This document shows, one piece after another, positions 8,991 to 15,778 of a stretch of 32,469 nt of DNA; positions within the stretch are counted from its first letter, which is position 1, and every line of letters starts with the position of its first letter. The stretch lies in assembly GCA_022564995.1 (NCBI GenBank), contig JADFKK010000057.1, forward strand, positions 1 through 32,469. Direction: 5' to 3'. The translations under genes and the position numbers were made by a program. Below the pieces are notes generated by a model. That model was not told the DNA's origin, did not search any database, and was given only the letters and a program-made list of their open reading frames with translations. The stretch comes from Planctomycetota bacterium (GTDB taxonomy: Bacteria; Planctomycetota; Planctomycetia; Pirellulales; JADFKK01).

Positions 8991-9131
8991 GAGCAGCGGA
9001 TCGAGGGTGGCAAGGCGCAAGACTACTTGATCCGCGTGAACCGCCAGCCGGCGGCTGCTGACTGCGTGCTTCGCGAAGGCGATCGCATCAGTTGTACGCC
9101 CGTCAAGATCGAGGGGGCGGGCGGTCGTTAA
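8964..9131 (+). CDS. small beta-grasp (ubiquitin/ThiS-like) protein, 55 residues
   Basis: The frame runs from ATG 8964 to TAA 9129-9131. After a short helical leader ('[18 protein letters not shown]') it has the beta-grasp pattern '[20 protein letters not shown]' followed by '[15 protein letters not shown]'. The '[15 protein letters not shown]' ending resembles small ubiquitin-like/ThiS/MoaD-like proteins, which are activated by E1/ThiF enzymes. The tail ends in Gly-Gly-Arg, so a di-glycine is present next to the C-terminus. No strong RBS is visible. A fragment of an E1-like protein follows at 9208. Length and uninterrupted frame suggest it is complete, although it sits among broken genes. 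Confidence 0.6.
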   Translation: MPSTAAKLFEQRIEGGKAQDYLIRVNRQPAAADCVLREGDRISCTPVKIEGAGGR

Positions 9132-9146
9132 CAGCCTGGACATCCC

Positions 9147-9183
9147 GGCGGACGGTTGTAGCAATCACCTGCGGCCGTCCGCC
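9147..9183 (+). terminator. 9-bp hairpin after the beta-grasp gene
   Basis: GGCGGACGG (9147-9155) and CCGTCCGCC (9175-9183) form a perfect stem with a 19-base loop. The stem starts 16 bases after the stop codon and is followed only by TTT. It could be a terminator or a processing/attenuation hairpin between this gene and the E1-like fragment. Confidence 0.45.
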
Positions 9184-9207
9184 TTTCCAAGCCCGATCAA
9201 GGAGCCG

Positions 9208-9447
9208 GTGAATGAATCATCGCAGAAGAAACCTGTTGCGGCTGGCAAAGGAATCACCCGATACGCCGACACGTTGTTTCCACAGGCCGACGCGCGACAC
9301 GGCAGTTACACCTCGCGCAGCACCATCTACGCCGTCAGTATCGCCGCCGGGATCATGGCCCGCCAGTTCACCCGTTGGCTGCGTGGTATTCCGGTCGATT
9401 TCGACTCGACGCTCAGCTTGCTGGCGGGGGAATGGACAGTGACGTGA
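9208..9447 (+). pseudogene. E1/ThiF-like protein, C-terminal fragment
   Basis: AAGGAG at 9199-9204 precedes GTG 9208 and, in another frame, ATG 9212. The protein reads '[21 protein letters not shown]', '[20 protein letters not shown]' and '[18 protein letters not shown]'. This matches the C-terminal end of the adenylation domain in E1/ThiF-like enzymes, where a helix such as '[13 protein letters not shown]' follows the cysteine region. The nucleotide-binding Rossmann part is missing and the family is several hundred residues, so this is a remnant. The nearby beta-grasp protein would be its natural substrate. Confidence 0.55.
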
Positions 9448-9600
9448 CGCACACAGCAGTTTTCGGAAACACTCGCGCACTCGGCGACGACGCTGCCAAC
9501 AGCGGTTTCGTCGTCGGGTCTTGATCGAGGAGTGTAGGCATTCCTGCCGCGCATGCCAGGGATGAATTGAACCGAACCATACCATAGCAAAGGAGTCACC

Positions 9601-9768
9601 CTGCCAGGATTAACGGTTACCGAGAAGGGACATTGGAAGGATCGCATCGAAAAACGAATCGACAAGAAGATCGAAGCCATATCTGCTGAAGATCCGCATC
9701 TGCTGCACCGCATTCAGCGCGATGCCCACTGTTGCAGAAAGAACTTGTGGATTTTCGCCTCGACGTAA
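9601..9768 (+). CDS. small conserved-looking frame with a CTG where the start is expected
   Basis: A strong AAAGGAG (9589-9595) stands five bases before CTG 9601. The frame then reads 'PGLTVTEKGHWKDRIEKRID', 'KKIEAISAEDPHLLHRIQRD' and stops at 9766-9768 (55 residues). The amphipathic, charged helix pattern looks real. I do not recognise a named family. The last dozen residues ('CCRKNLWIFAST') look out of character and may follow a deletion. The CTG may be a rare start or a mutated ATG. It probably belonged to the same plus-strand accessory operon as the E1 and beta-grasp pieces. Confidence 0.4.
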   Translation: MPGLTVTEKGHWKDRIEKRIDKKIEAISAEDPHLLHRIQRDAHCCRKNLWIFAST

Positions 9769-10008
9769 GTTGATACACATTTTGATTGGCCTTGTACCCC
9801 CGTGGACATCGACAACCACGGCGACTATGTGTTGATCGGCGATGCAGTGGCGGCGGGGATGCCGCGGCCTCGCCCGTCAAGATGCAATTGGTGAAACGGA
9901 TACGACCGTTCTCACCTCCGCCCGCTGACTTTGCCCTTCTCGGCAGGTCCGTGGCCCTTGTCTGTTTTCGCCCTACGCGACTCGCGGGGCGGCGTGTTAT
10001 TTCAACAC

Positions 10009-10029
10009 GACCGCCCCGCCGGGGCGGTC
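10009..10029. repeat. 9-bp hairpin GACCGCCCC-GCC-GGGGCGGTC
   Basis: Perfect stem at 10009-10017 and 10021-10029 with a three-base loop and no T-run. It lies just before the AAGGAG and ATG of the small frame at 10052. The surrounding 9769-10051 holds no recognisable gene; a short frame near 9802 ('VDIDNHGDYVLIGDAVAAGM') may be another relic. Confidence 0.6.
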
Positions 10030-10051
10030 CCCATTGAAAGGAGATCGTTCA

Positions 10052-10237
10052 ATGATCGTTCAGGCAAATGTTCCATCGACAAGACCCACACCACACGAAG
10101 CGTTCCTCTGCATGCTCTTCAGCCATCGAAAACCACGAGAAGAAATGCCCTGCAACATGAATCCTCGCTCACACCCACAAAAGACTCGTGGCTCACAATG
10201 GATTGTCAGGAATCCAAGTCGAGAGTGCGGAAGATGA
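10052..10237 (+). CDS. hypothetical protein, 61 residues
   Basis: ATG 10052 has AAGGAG at 10036-10041, about ten bases upstream, which is why this start is chosen over an upstream TTG. The product begins 'MIVQANVPSTRPTPHEAFLC' and is basic and Pro/Arg rich towards its end. No domain, signal peptide or family is recognised. It may be the 5' remnant of a longer gene, like its neighbours. Confidence 0.3.
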   Translation: MIVQANVPSTRPTPHEAFLCMLFSHRKPREEMPCNMNPRSHPQKTRGSQWIVRNPSRECGR

Positions 10238-10519
10238 GGTCCACCAAGATGTGCAAATGATCCCTTGCGACAGGGCTCGATTAGTAAAGGCCTGACAGGA
10301 ATCTCCGGACTCGCGATGAGATTACGACTGACAAGCGACATAGCGAAGTGTCACGATGGAGTTGGAAAGGGGAGAACTGTTCTCCGAAACTCAGCGCAGA
10401 GATGTTGACCATGGGCAATATCGAAAACGTGACGCTGGAGATCGATTTCTGCGTGGCGACGTTCATCAGAGCGTCGCCGCGCTTCGTGTTTTCAACCGTA
10501 ACAAGGAGGTCGACCATGG

Positions 10520-10867
10520 ATGATATTGGCCAAGCAGAATCCAACGCTTGGCAATCTGGAGTTGTCGTTGCACATCGACAAGATTGTCTGCTCTCCGGAT
10601 GGTACCGTGACCATGCGGACTTGCAAGCTTGGTGCGCTAACCGAAGCCGTCGACCTCTTGGCCAGCGGCGATGGGGATGAATCCGGCAAGTCCGTAGACA
10701 TTGAGCGTGACGACAAATCGAATTCCAACTATCATGTGACCCGTCGGCGCCGTGGTCGACTTCGTGTTGCCGATGCGGATGATGGCAGCGTTGACATGCG
10801 TGCCTTGGCCGACTTTGCCGCGGACCCGGATCGTTTCGCCGGTCTGGACTCACGAGATATGCCGTAA
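10520..10867 (+). CDS. hypothetical protein, 115 residues, possibly linked to serine recombinases
   Basis: AAGGAGG at 10503-10509 precedes two overlapping ATGs, 10516 and 10520, in different frames. The 10520 frame is the better-looking one: 'NPTLGNLELSLHIDKIVCSP', 'DGTVTMRTCKLGALTEAVDL', then a basic 'TRRRRGRLRVADADDGSVDM' and 'RALADFAADPDRFAGL'. The 'DGTVTMRTCKLG' segment reminds me of sequences found with planctomycete serine recombinases, but this is from memory and weak. The product of the 10516 frame stops after 54 residues. Confidence 0.4.
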   Translation: MILAKQNPTLGNLELSLHIDKIVCSPDGTVTMRTCKLGALTEAVDLLASGDGDESGKSVDIERDDKSNSNYHVTRRRRGRLRVADADDGSVDMRALADFAADPDRFAGLDSRDMP

Positions 10868-10936
10868 GTTATTGCTGTTGCATTAGATAAAGCGAACCAA
10901 CTGCAATGGAAACATATTTCGTTTCCCATCGGGTAT

Positions 10937-11332
10937 GTGGTGATGGCGATCGGGCAGGACAAAAAATCGCCGCGGGTCGTTTCGCAGTTCAATCGCAAGA
11001 CGGCCGAGTGGGAGCCGCTCGGCGCGCTGGCGCAGGTCAACTTCGCGATTCCCCCGGCGGATGCTCGCGTGTTCCGCTTCGAGAACGTCAAGCCCGGCAG
11101 CGCGAAGCCGACGGGCGACGGGCGGGATGCGGCGGTCGATTACGATCCACACGATCACATTCGTCGCATCGGGAAGTTGTTGGGCGAGCAGAAATTGTTG
11201 GCCGACGGCAAGCAGCCGGTGGCCGTGTATTCGACGATGACCGCGCGCACCAAAGAAAACCGCGATAAGAAGCCGGGCTTACCCAAAGGCATCGCGGCAT
11301 TTCCCGAAGACTTCTCGCCGCAGGTCAAGTAG
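10937..11332 (+). pseudogene. fragment of an unidentified protein with a C-terminal beta-sandwich-like segment (copy 1)
   Basis: The open frame extends upstream to about 10890 without a good start. It reads 'VVSQFNRKTAEWEPLGALAQ', 'VNFAIPPADARVFRFENVKP', then 'YDPHDHIRRIGKLLGEQKLL' and 'GIAAFPEDFSPQVK'. The 'W..LG...VNF.IPPA.ARVFRF' segment recurs in the next fragment (11351-11597). The family is not identified; such 'VPPAGSAVF' endings occur at the C-termini of secreted carbohydrate-active proteins. No signal peptide is left. Confidence 0.4.
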
Positions 11333-11350
11333 GGCGAGCTACTCGCCGCC

Positions 11351-11597
11351 GTGTTCAAACTCAAAGACGGCGCGCAGGTCGTCTGCCTTGCCAATCACAA
11401 CGCCCTGGCCTGGCAAGGCGGCCTCCTAGCGCCCATACAGGACAAAGCCAATCCAACGATGATCTGGGAACTCGACCAAAAAACCAACCAATGGGCCAAG
11501 CTAGGAACCTGGCAAGACGTCAACTTCCCCCGTCCCACCCGCCGGCAGCGCGGTGTTCAAGTTTTCGCCGGCCAGTTCCACGCGCCAACCTAAGTGA
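11351..11597 (+). pseudogene. second related fragment, frameshifted near its end (copy 2)
   Basis: The first frame reads 'VFKLKDGAQVVCLANHNALA', 'WQGGLLAPIQDKANPTMIWE' and 'LDQKTNQWAKLGTWQDVNFP'. Near 11530 the sensible sequence moves to a neighbouring frame: 'PVPPAGSAVFKFSPASSTRQ', stopping at 11595-11597. A one-base change would restore a single frame. It parallels copy 1 ('W..LG...VNF..PPA.A.VF.F'), so the two pieces derive from related proteins or from two ends of one gene after a deletion. Confidence 0.45.
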
Positions 11598-11799
11598 CGA
11601 CTCAAGAACAACTTCGGCATTTTACCGGCCCCTGGCGAGCGGTGGCCGTGAGGCCGATTTGAAACCAGCGGCGTTTTCGGTTCGGTTCTTGGGTCGTGGT
11701 CGTCATGGCCTGGGCATTATTGCGTTTGAGGGCGGGAGTGGGCAATGTCAGTGTCGTGATTTCGTGGAAACTTGAACGGTTGGGTGAGACGCTCCGCCG

Positions 11800-11978
11800 C
11801 CACCGGGCTTGTCCCGGTGGAGCGCACGTTTTTGCACTACTTCACGGACGGTCGCGTCCGCTCGTGTCTCGACGCACCGACGCCGGAGGCGTCGGAGGCG
11901 TCGGTGCGTCGAGACAGATTAGGGGTCGGCAGCGACGGTAGTGCAGAAACCCCGCTTCCACCGGGGCAAGCCCGGTGG
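11800..11978. repeat. three palindromes: two CCACCGGG hairpins around a 19-bp inverted repeat
   Basis: CCACCGGG/CCCGGTGG occurs at 11800-11807 with 11813-11820, and again at 11958-11965 with 11971-11978, each with a five-base loop. The loops are cttgt and gcaag. Between them lies a perfect 19-bp inverted repeat, 11866-11884 with 11897-11915, loop 12 bases (GGAGGCGTCGGA), so the copy of GCGTC in the loop adds a third direct unit. No coding frame of note covers 11598-12147. These look like dispersed REP-type palindromes. Confidence 0.7.
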
Positions 11979-12039
11979 GGAGCTGTTTCTGTAGAAGAAG
12001 ACAACATCAGCGTCGGCGAAGCAGAGCTCTGTAGAGATG

Positions 12040-12064
12040 CGTTCCCAAGCTCCGCTTGGGAACG
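12040..12064. repeat. near-perfect palindrome CGTTCCCAAGC-TCC-GCTTGGGAACG
   Basis: An 11-bp stem (12040-12050 with 12054-12064) and three-base loop, about 85 bp upstream of argS. No T-run follows. It resembles short dispersed palindromes common between planctomycete genes. A role in argS transcription is possible but not shown. Confidence 0.65.
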
Positions 12065-12147
12065 AGCAGCGCACCCGCTGACACGGCGGCGTCTTTCGGG
12101 TACATAGGGGGCTCGTATTTCAGCCGCATAACCCTTAGCTTTCCGCG

Positions 12148-14121
12148 ATGAACATTCTTGCACAGATTCGAGGGCGATTTGCCCAGGCGTTGGGCCAGTT
12201 GGTCGACGACCCGAGTGAATTACTTGACATGGTTCGGTCCAGCCAGGACGCTAAGTTTGGCGATTATCAGGCGAATTGCGCGATGCCGCTCGGTAAGCGG
12301 CTTTCTCGGCCGCCGCGGGAGATCGCCGAAGAAATCGTGCAGCATCTGAAGATCGACGACTTGTGCGAGCCGCCCCAGATCGCCGGGCCGGGCTTTATCA
12401 ACTTGCGGCTGCGAAGTGATTGGATTGTCGAGCGGCTGGAGGCGGCCGGAGTCGACGAGCGGTTGGGAGTCGAACTGACGGCCGATCCAAAAACCTACGT
12501 CATCGACTATTCGGCCCCCAACGTCGCCAAGCCGATGCACGTCGGCCACATTCGCTCGACGGTGATCGGCGATAGCTTGTATCGCACGCTGCGATTCCTC
12601 GGCCATCGGGTGATCGGCGACAATCACATCGGCGACTGGGGCACGCAGTTCGGGATGATTATCTACGGCTATCGAAACTTCTGCGATGTGGACGCCTACG
12701 AGGCTAGCCCGGTTGCCGAGTTGGCCCGGCTGTATCGGCTGGTCAACACGTTGGTTGATTATCAGGCGAGCCATGACGGTCTCGCAGCGATCGAGCAGCA
12801 GATCACCGAGAAGAGCAAGCTTCTCGAAACGCAACAGGCGGCGCCGCCGACCGGCGACAAAAAGGCCGACAAGAAATCGGCCAAGGCGGTGCGAAAGCGC
12901 CAGGGACAAGTCAACGACTTGCGCACCGAGCTGAAAGCAACGAAAGAAAAAATCGCCACGATCGACGCCGACCCGGTGTTGTCGAAGCAGCTTTCCGAAC
13001 ACCCGGCCATCCGCAAAGCCTGTTTGGCCGAGACCGTCCGCTTGCACGACGGCGACGCGGATAACCTTCGGCTGTGGGAAGAATTTCTGCCGCCCTGCCG
13101 GGAAGATATCGAGCGGATTTATCGCCGGCTGGGAATCACCTTCGATTACACGCTCGGCGAAAGTTTTTATCACGACCGGCTGGCCGCCGTGGTCGACGAT
13201 CTGCGGGAAAAGAAAATCGCGGTCGAAAGCGACGGGGCGATGTGCGTCTTCTTCGAGGGCGACGACGTGCCGATGATCGTGCAGAAGCAGGACGGCGCGT
13301 TTCTGTACAGCACGACCGATTTGGCCACGCTGCAATATCGCGTCGATACCTGGGGTGCCGATGCGATTTTGTATGTCGTCGATCATCGCCAGGCGTTGCA
13401 CTTCGAGCACTTATTCTCCGCCGCGCGCCGCTGGGGATACGACCAAGTTGAACTGAAACACGTGGTCTTCGGCACAGTATTGGGCGGCGACGGTCGGCCA
13501 TACAAAACCCGCTCGGGCGATACGGTCGGGCTGGAGGGCCTGTTGGACGAGGCGATTCGCAAGGCCCACGAGGTCGTCAGCGCCGGCGACGACGCCAAGC
13601 CTGACGGGCCGGAACTGGACGAAGAGGCTCGCAGCCGGATTTCGGAAGTGGTCGGTATCGCCGCCCTCAAATACGCCGACCTGTCGCAAAACCGCAGCAG
13701 CGATTACACGTTCAGCTACGAGAAGATGCTGGCTTTGAGCGGCAACACGGCCACTTACATGCAGTACGCCTACGCCCGCGTGCGAAACATCTTCGCCCGC
13801 GGCCAGATCGACGCGGCGGCATTGCGGTCCGACACCGCGGCGATCATCGTCGATCACCCGGCCGAACGGGCCATGGCGCTGGCGCTGTTGCAATTCTCCG
13901 AGGCATTAGAGCAAACCCTCGTCGATTATCGGCCGAACCTGCTGACCGACTATCTATTCGCCCTGGCCAATCAGTTCTCGACCTTCTACCAGCAATGTCA
14001 CGTGCTCAAGGCCGAGACCGAAGAGCTGCGCACCAGCCGGCTCAAGCTGGCCGACCTGACCGCGAGGGTCATCAAACAGGGGTTAGCGCTGTTGGGGATT
14101 GAGGTGGTGGAGAAGATGTAG
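12148..14121 (+). CDS. argS: arginyl-tRNA synthetase
   Basis: A cytoplasmic class I synthetase that charges tRNA-Arg with arginine using ATP. The N-terminal add-1 domain (about residues 1-110) includes 'SQDAKFGDYQANCAMPLGK'. The nucleotide-binding HIGH motif is 'HVGH' (131-134) within 'APNVAKPMHVGHIRSTVIGD'. The 'DNHIGDWGTQFGM' block follows. The second signature region is 'GRPYKTRSGDTV' near residue 450, as in bacterial ArgRS with a diverged KMSKS. The C-terminal DALR anticodon-binding domain carries 'TYMQYAYARVRNIF' and ends 'ARVIKQGLALLGIEVVEKM'. At 657 residues it is longer than typical bacterial enzymes. The extra length is a Lys/Ala-rich helical segment around 205-285. It is monocistronic by context. 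Confidence 0.97.
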   Translation: MNILAQIRGRFAQALGQLVDDPSELLDMVRSSQDAKFGDYQANCAMPLGKRLSRPPREIAEEIVQHLKIDDLCEPPQIAGPGFINLRLRSDWIVERLEAAGVDERLGVELTADPKTYVIDYSAPNVAKPMHVGHIRSTVIGDSLYRTLRFLGHRVIGDNHIGDWGTQFGMIIYGYRNFCDVDAYEASPVAELARLYRLVNTLVDYQASHDGLAAIEQQITEKSKLLETQQAAPPTGDKKADKKSAKAVRKRQGQVNDLRTELKATKEKIATIDADPVLSKQLSEHPAIRKACLAETVRLHDGDADNLRLWEEFLPPCREDIERIYRRLGITFDYTLGESFYHDRLAAVVDDLREKKIAVESDGAMCVFFEGDDVPMIVQKQDGAFLYSTTDLATLQYRVDTWGADAILYVVDHRQALHFEHLFSAARRWGYDQVELKHVVFGTVLGGDGRPYKTRSGDTVGLEGLLDEAIRKAHEVVSAGDDAKPDGPELDEEARSRISEVVGIAALKYADLSQNRSSDYTFSYEKMLALSGNTATYMQYAYARVRNIFARGQIDAAALRSDTAAIIVDHPAERAMALALLQFSEALEQTLVDYRPNLLTDYLFALANQFSTFYQQCHVLKAETEELRTSRLKLADLTARVIKQGLALLGIEVVEKM

Positions 14122-14133
14122 GGTTGCGCGTGG

Positions 14134-14153
14134 GGCAGGTTTCCCAACCTGCC
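14134..14153 (+). terminator. hairpin GGCAGGTT-TCCC-AACCTGCC after argS
   Basis: A perfect 8-bp stem with a four-base loop starting 13 bases after the argS stop, followed by TTTGC. The position suits a terminator, although the T-run is short. The sequence also resembles a dispersed planctomycete palindrome. Confidence 0.5.
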
Positions 14154-14291
14154 TTTGCAGCGGAACAACGAACCGGCCGAACGCGGCTCGCGGGCCACCA
14201 TTGCGATCCTTCTCCCAATCGCCCGTACGTGACGGCCGAGATGGCGTGCATCGCGGGGCTTGGGCAATCAGGCGTTCGCTTGCATTTGACG

Positions 14292-15125
14292 TCAAGGTGT
14301 CATCGTCATTTCTGATGGGGCAAACGTCGGCGGACCGCGTCGCCATGTCCAGACGGTGGCGATTGCCAGTACGATGCTCGCGACGAGAGACAGTGTGCCT
14401 CCGACCAGAAACTCGAAACCGAAAAGAAAGCGAAGCATCGCAAACCAGACGATCGAAAGCACGGCCAATGTCGACTGCACCCACATAACCGCGGAAAACC
14501 ACGTGCGGCAATTGAGATACGAGGCAACCAACGTGATAAGCACGATCGTTGAAGGGACGAGCACAGAAATTGCCCACCTAATGTTTATCCCGGAGTTCGG
14601 CCCTTCCGTCTCTCGGCTTTCTCTAAACGCATCGCCCATCGAGAGCCAAATACCTCCGATGAGCACAATCGCATGCGCGGCGTAAAGAAACCAGAGCGCT
14701 CGAAAATTTTGCAAATTGCGAGTTGCCAACACCAACAGCGTGCCGAAAGCTGCCAAAGCGCCAAACCCGTAGTGCCAGTCAAATTGCTGGAATAAAAAGA
14801 ATGTTGCCGCGAGATCGTCGGTTTTGTTCGACAGATTGTCATATTTCTCCGAGGGAGAATACTGAAAGTAGATCGTCGTTCCGGTGTCGTCTGTACAGCC
14901 GGGAAGAAGGCATAGCGGTAGAAAGAAACACGCAGCGAGCAACAGCCCGGAGCCCCAAATCGGCGTAAAACAGGAAAAGAGGATGAGTCGTCTGCTGGTT
15001 TGGGAACCGTGCAACGACCGTGGATCGTCCGCAGGCTCGGGATCGAGCGGTTCTTGCGTCGATGATTCGAGCGAGGAGTATTCAATCATGGTAGGTGAAG
15101 CGCCGAACGCGAAAGGGGCGCACAT
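14292..15125 (-). CDS. polytopic membrane protein of unknown function
   Basis: A 277-residue frame; an alternative start at ATG 15089 would give 265 residues and neither start has a clear RBS. The N-terminus is acidic and Ser/Pro rich, then comes a hydrophobic stretch ending in Leu-Pro-Gly-Cys ('LLLAACFFLPLCLLPGC'), then about five more hydrophobic segments: 'FGALAAFGTLLVLA', 'ALWFLYAAHAIVLIGGIWL', 'AISVLVPSTIVLITLVASYL', 'MWVQSTLAVLSIVWFAMLRF' and 'LVGGTLSLVASIVLAIATVW'. I do not recognise the family. It converges with argS. The next gene, the PIN toxin, ends 22 bp upstream of its start. Confidence 0.7.
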   Translation of the reverse strand: MCAPFAFGASPTMIEYSSLESSTQEPLDPEPADDPRSLHGSQTSRRLILFSCFTPIWGSGLLLAACFFLPLCLLPGCTDDTGTTIYFQYSPSEKYDNLSNKTDDLAATFFLFQQFDWHYGFGALAAFGTLLVLATRNLQNFRALWFLYAAHAIVLIGGIWLSMGDAFRESRETEGPNSGINIRWAISVLVPSTIVLITLVASYLNCRTWFSAVMWVQSTLAVLSIVWFAMLRFLFGFEFLVGGTLSLVASIVLAIATVWTWRRGPPTFAPSEMTMTP

Positions 15126-15146
15126 GGCGCTGGCTAAGTCACCGTT

Positions 15147-15548
15147 TCAGAACAGAGTCTCAAAACCTGCCGCGCGAAAATGACGATCGTTGGTGAAGGC
15201 ACGGTGAATGCCCAAATCTCGCATCACGAGGAACGAAACGTGATCGACGACACCCGCACTATCCGCTTCACCACGACGGTAGGCGATCCAAGCCTGCTCC
15301 CAAATCTCATCGCTGGGCACGATAAGTCGGTTGGCGCGTTCCAGCACCGTTCGGAGCCGTTCGACAGCATCGCGGTAGGGTCTCCGCGCGGCCGCATTGG
15401 CACATTCCAACAACACGAACGTGGTTGTCAACAAATCTGCATTCGCTTCGGAGATTTCGGAAAATGCCGCCGCTGCGGGTTCGTGCCACTGATCGCTCGA
15501 ATCCCAAAGCGCTAACAAGCCGACCGTGTCGAGAAACACGCCGTTCAT
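15147..15548 (-). CDS. PIN-domain ribonuclease toxin (VapC-like)
   Basis: 133 residues, the usual PIN length. The expected acidic residues that bind metal are visible: D7 in 'VFLDTVGLLALW', E48 in 'VLLECANA', D102 in 'GVVDHVSF' and D121 in 'AFTNDRHF'. PIN toxins cleave RNA, often tRNA or rRNA, and are neutralised by a partner antitoxin. The start overlaps the stop of the upstream antitoxin gene by four bases (ATGA), indicating translational coupling. All four acidic positions are kept, so it should be active. Confidence 0.88.
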   Translation of the reverse strand: MNGVFLDTVGLLALWDSSDQWHEPAAAAFSEISEANADLLTTTFVLLECANAAARRPYRDAVERLRTVLERANRLIVPSDEIWEQAWIAYRRGEADSAGVVDHVSFLVMRDLGIHRAFTNDRHFRAAGFETLF

Positions 15549-15769
15549 GGCTGGTGCTCGTCATGCCGCGCCGCCACGTCGGATTCGCCGGAAGCGTAAC
15601 GCTCGGAAAGCACATCGTACACCGCCGACATGTCGGCCCCTTCGCTCGACGGCTCAACGTGCTGCTCAACGACGCGTGGCTCGAACTCCACCTCACAATG
15701 CTCGGGAAGCTCAATCGGATCGGTCGGGCGAAAGACACCGTTTTCGTAGATGGCATGAACTTTTTTCAT
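15545..15769 (-). CDS. DUF104 (AF2212-like) antitoxin
   Basis: 74 residues starting 'MKKVHAIYENGVFRPTDPIE' and then 'LPEHCEVEF', the signature of the DUF104/AF2212-like family. These are small beta-strand-rich proteins encoded just before PIN toxins and regarded as their antitoxins. The acidic C-terminus ('SERYASGESDVAARHDEHQP') would be the toxin-wrapping tail. It overlaps the toxin gene by four bases. No strong RBS is visible and no operator was identified. Confidence 0.82.
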   Translation of the reverse strand: MKKVHAIYENGVFRPTDPIELPEHCEVEFEPRVVEQHVEPSSEGADMSAVYDVLSERYASGESDVAARHDEHQP

Positions 15770-15778
15770 ATCGCCGTC

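Noticed and set aside
12220..13410. Long minus-strand open frame (396 codons) opposite argS
   Set aside because: It is antisense to a well-supported argS. Its composition follows from GC-rich codon bias on the other strand and it has no family motifs.
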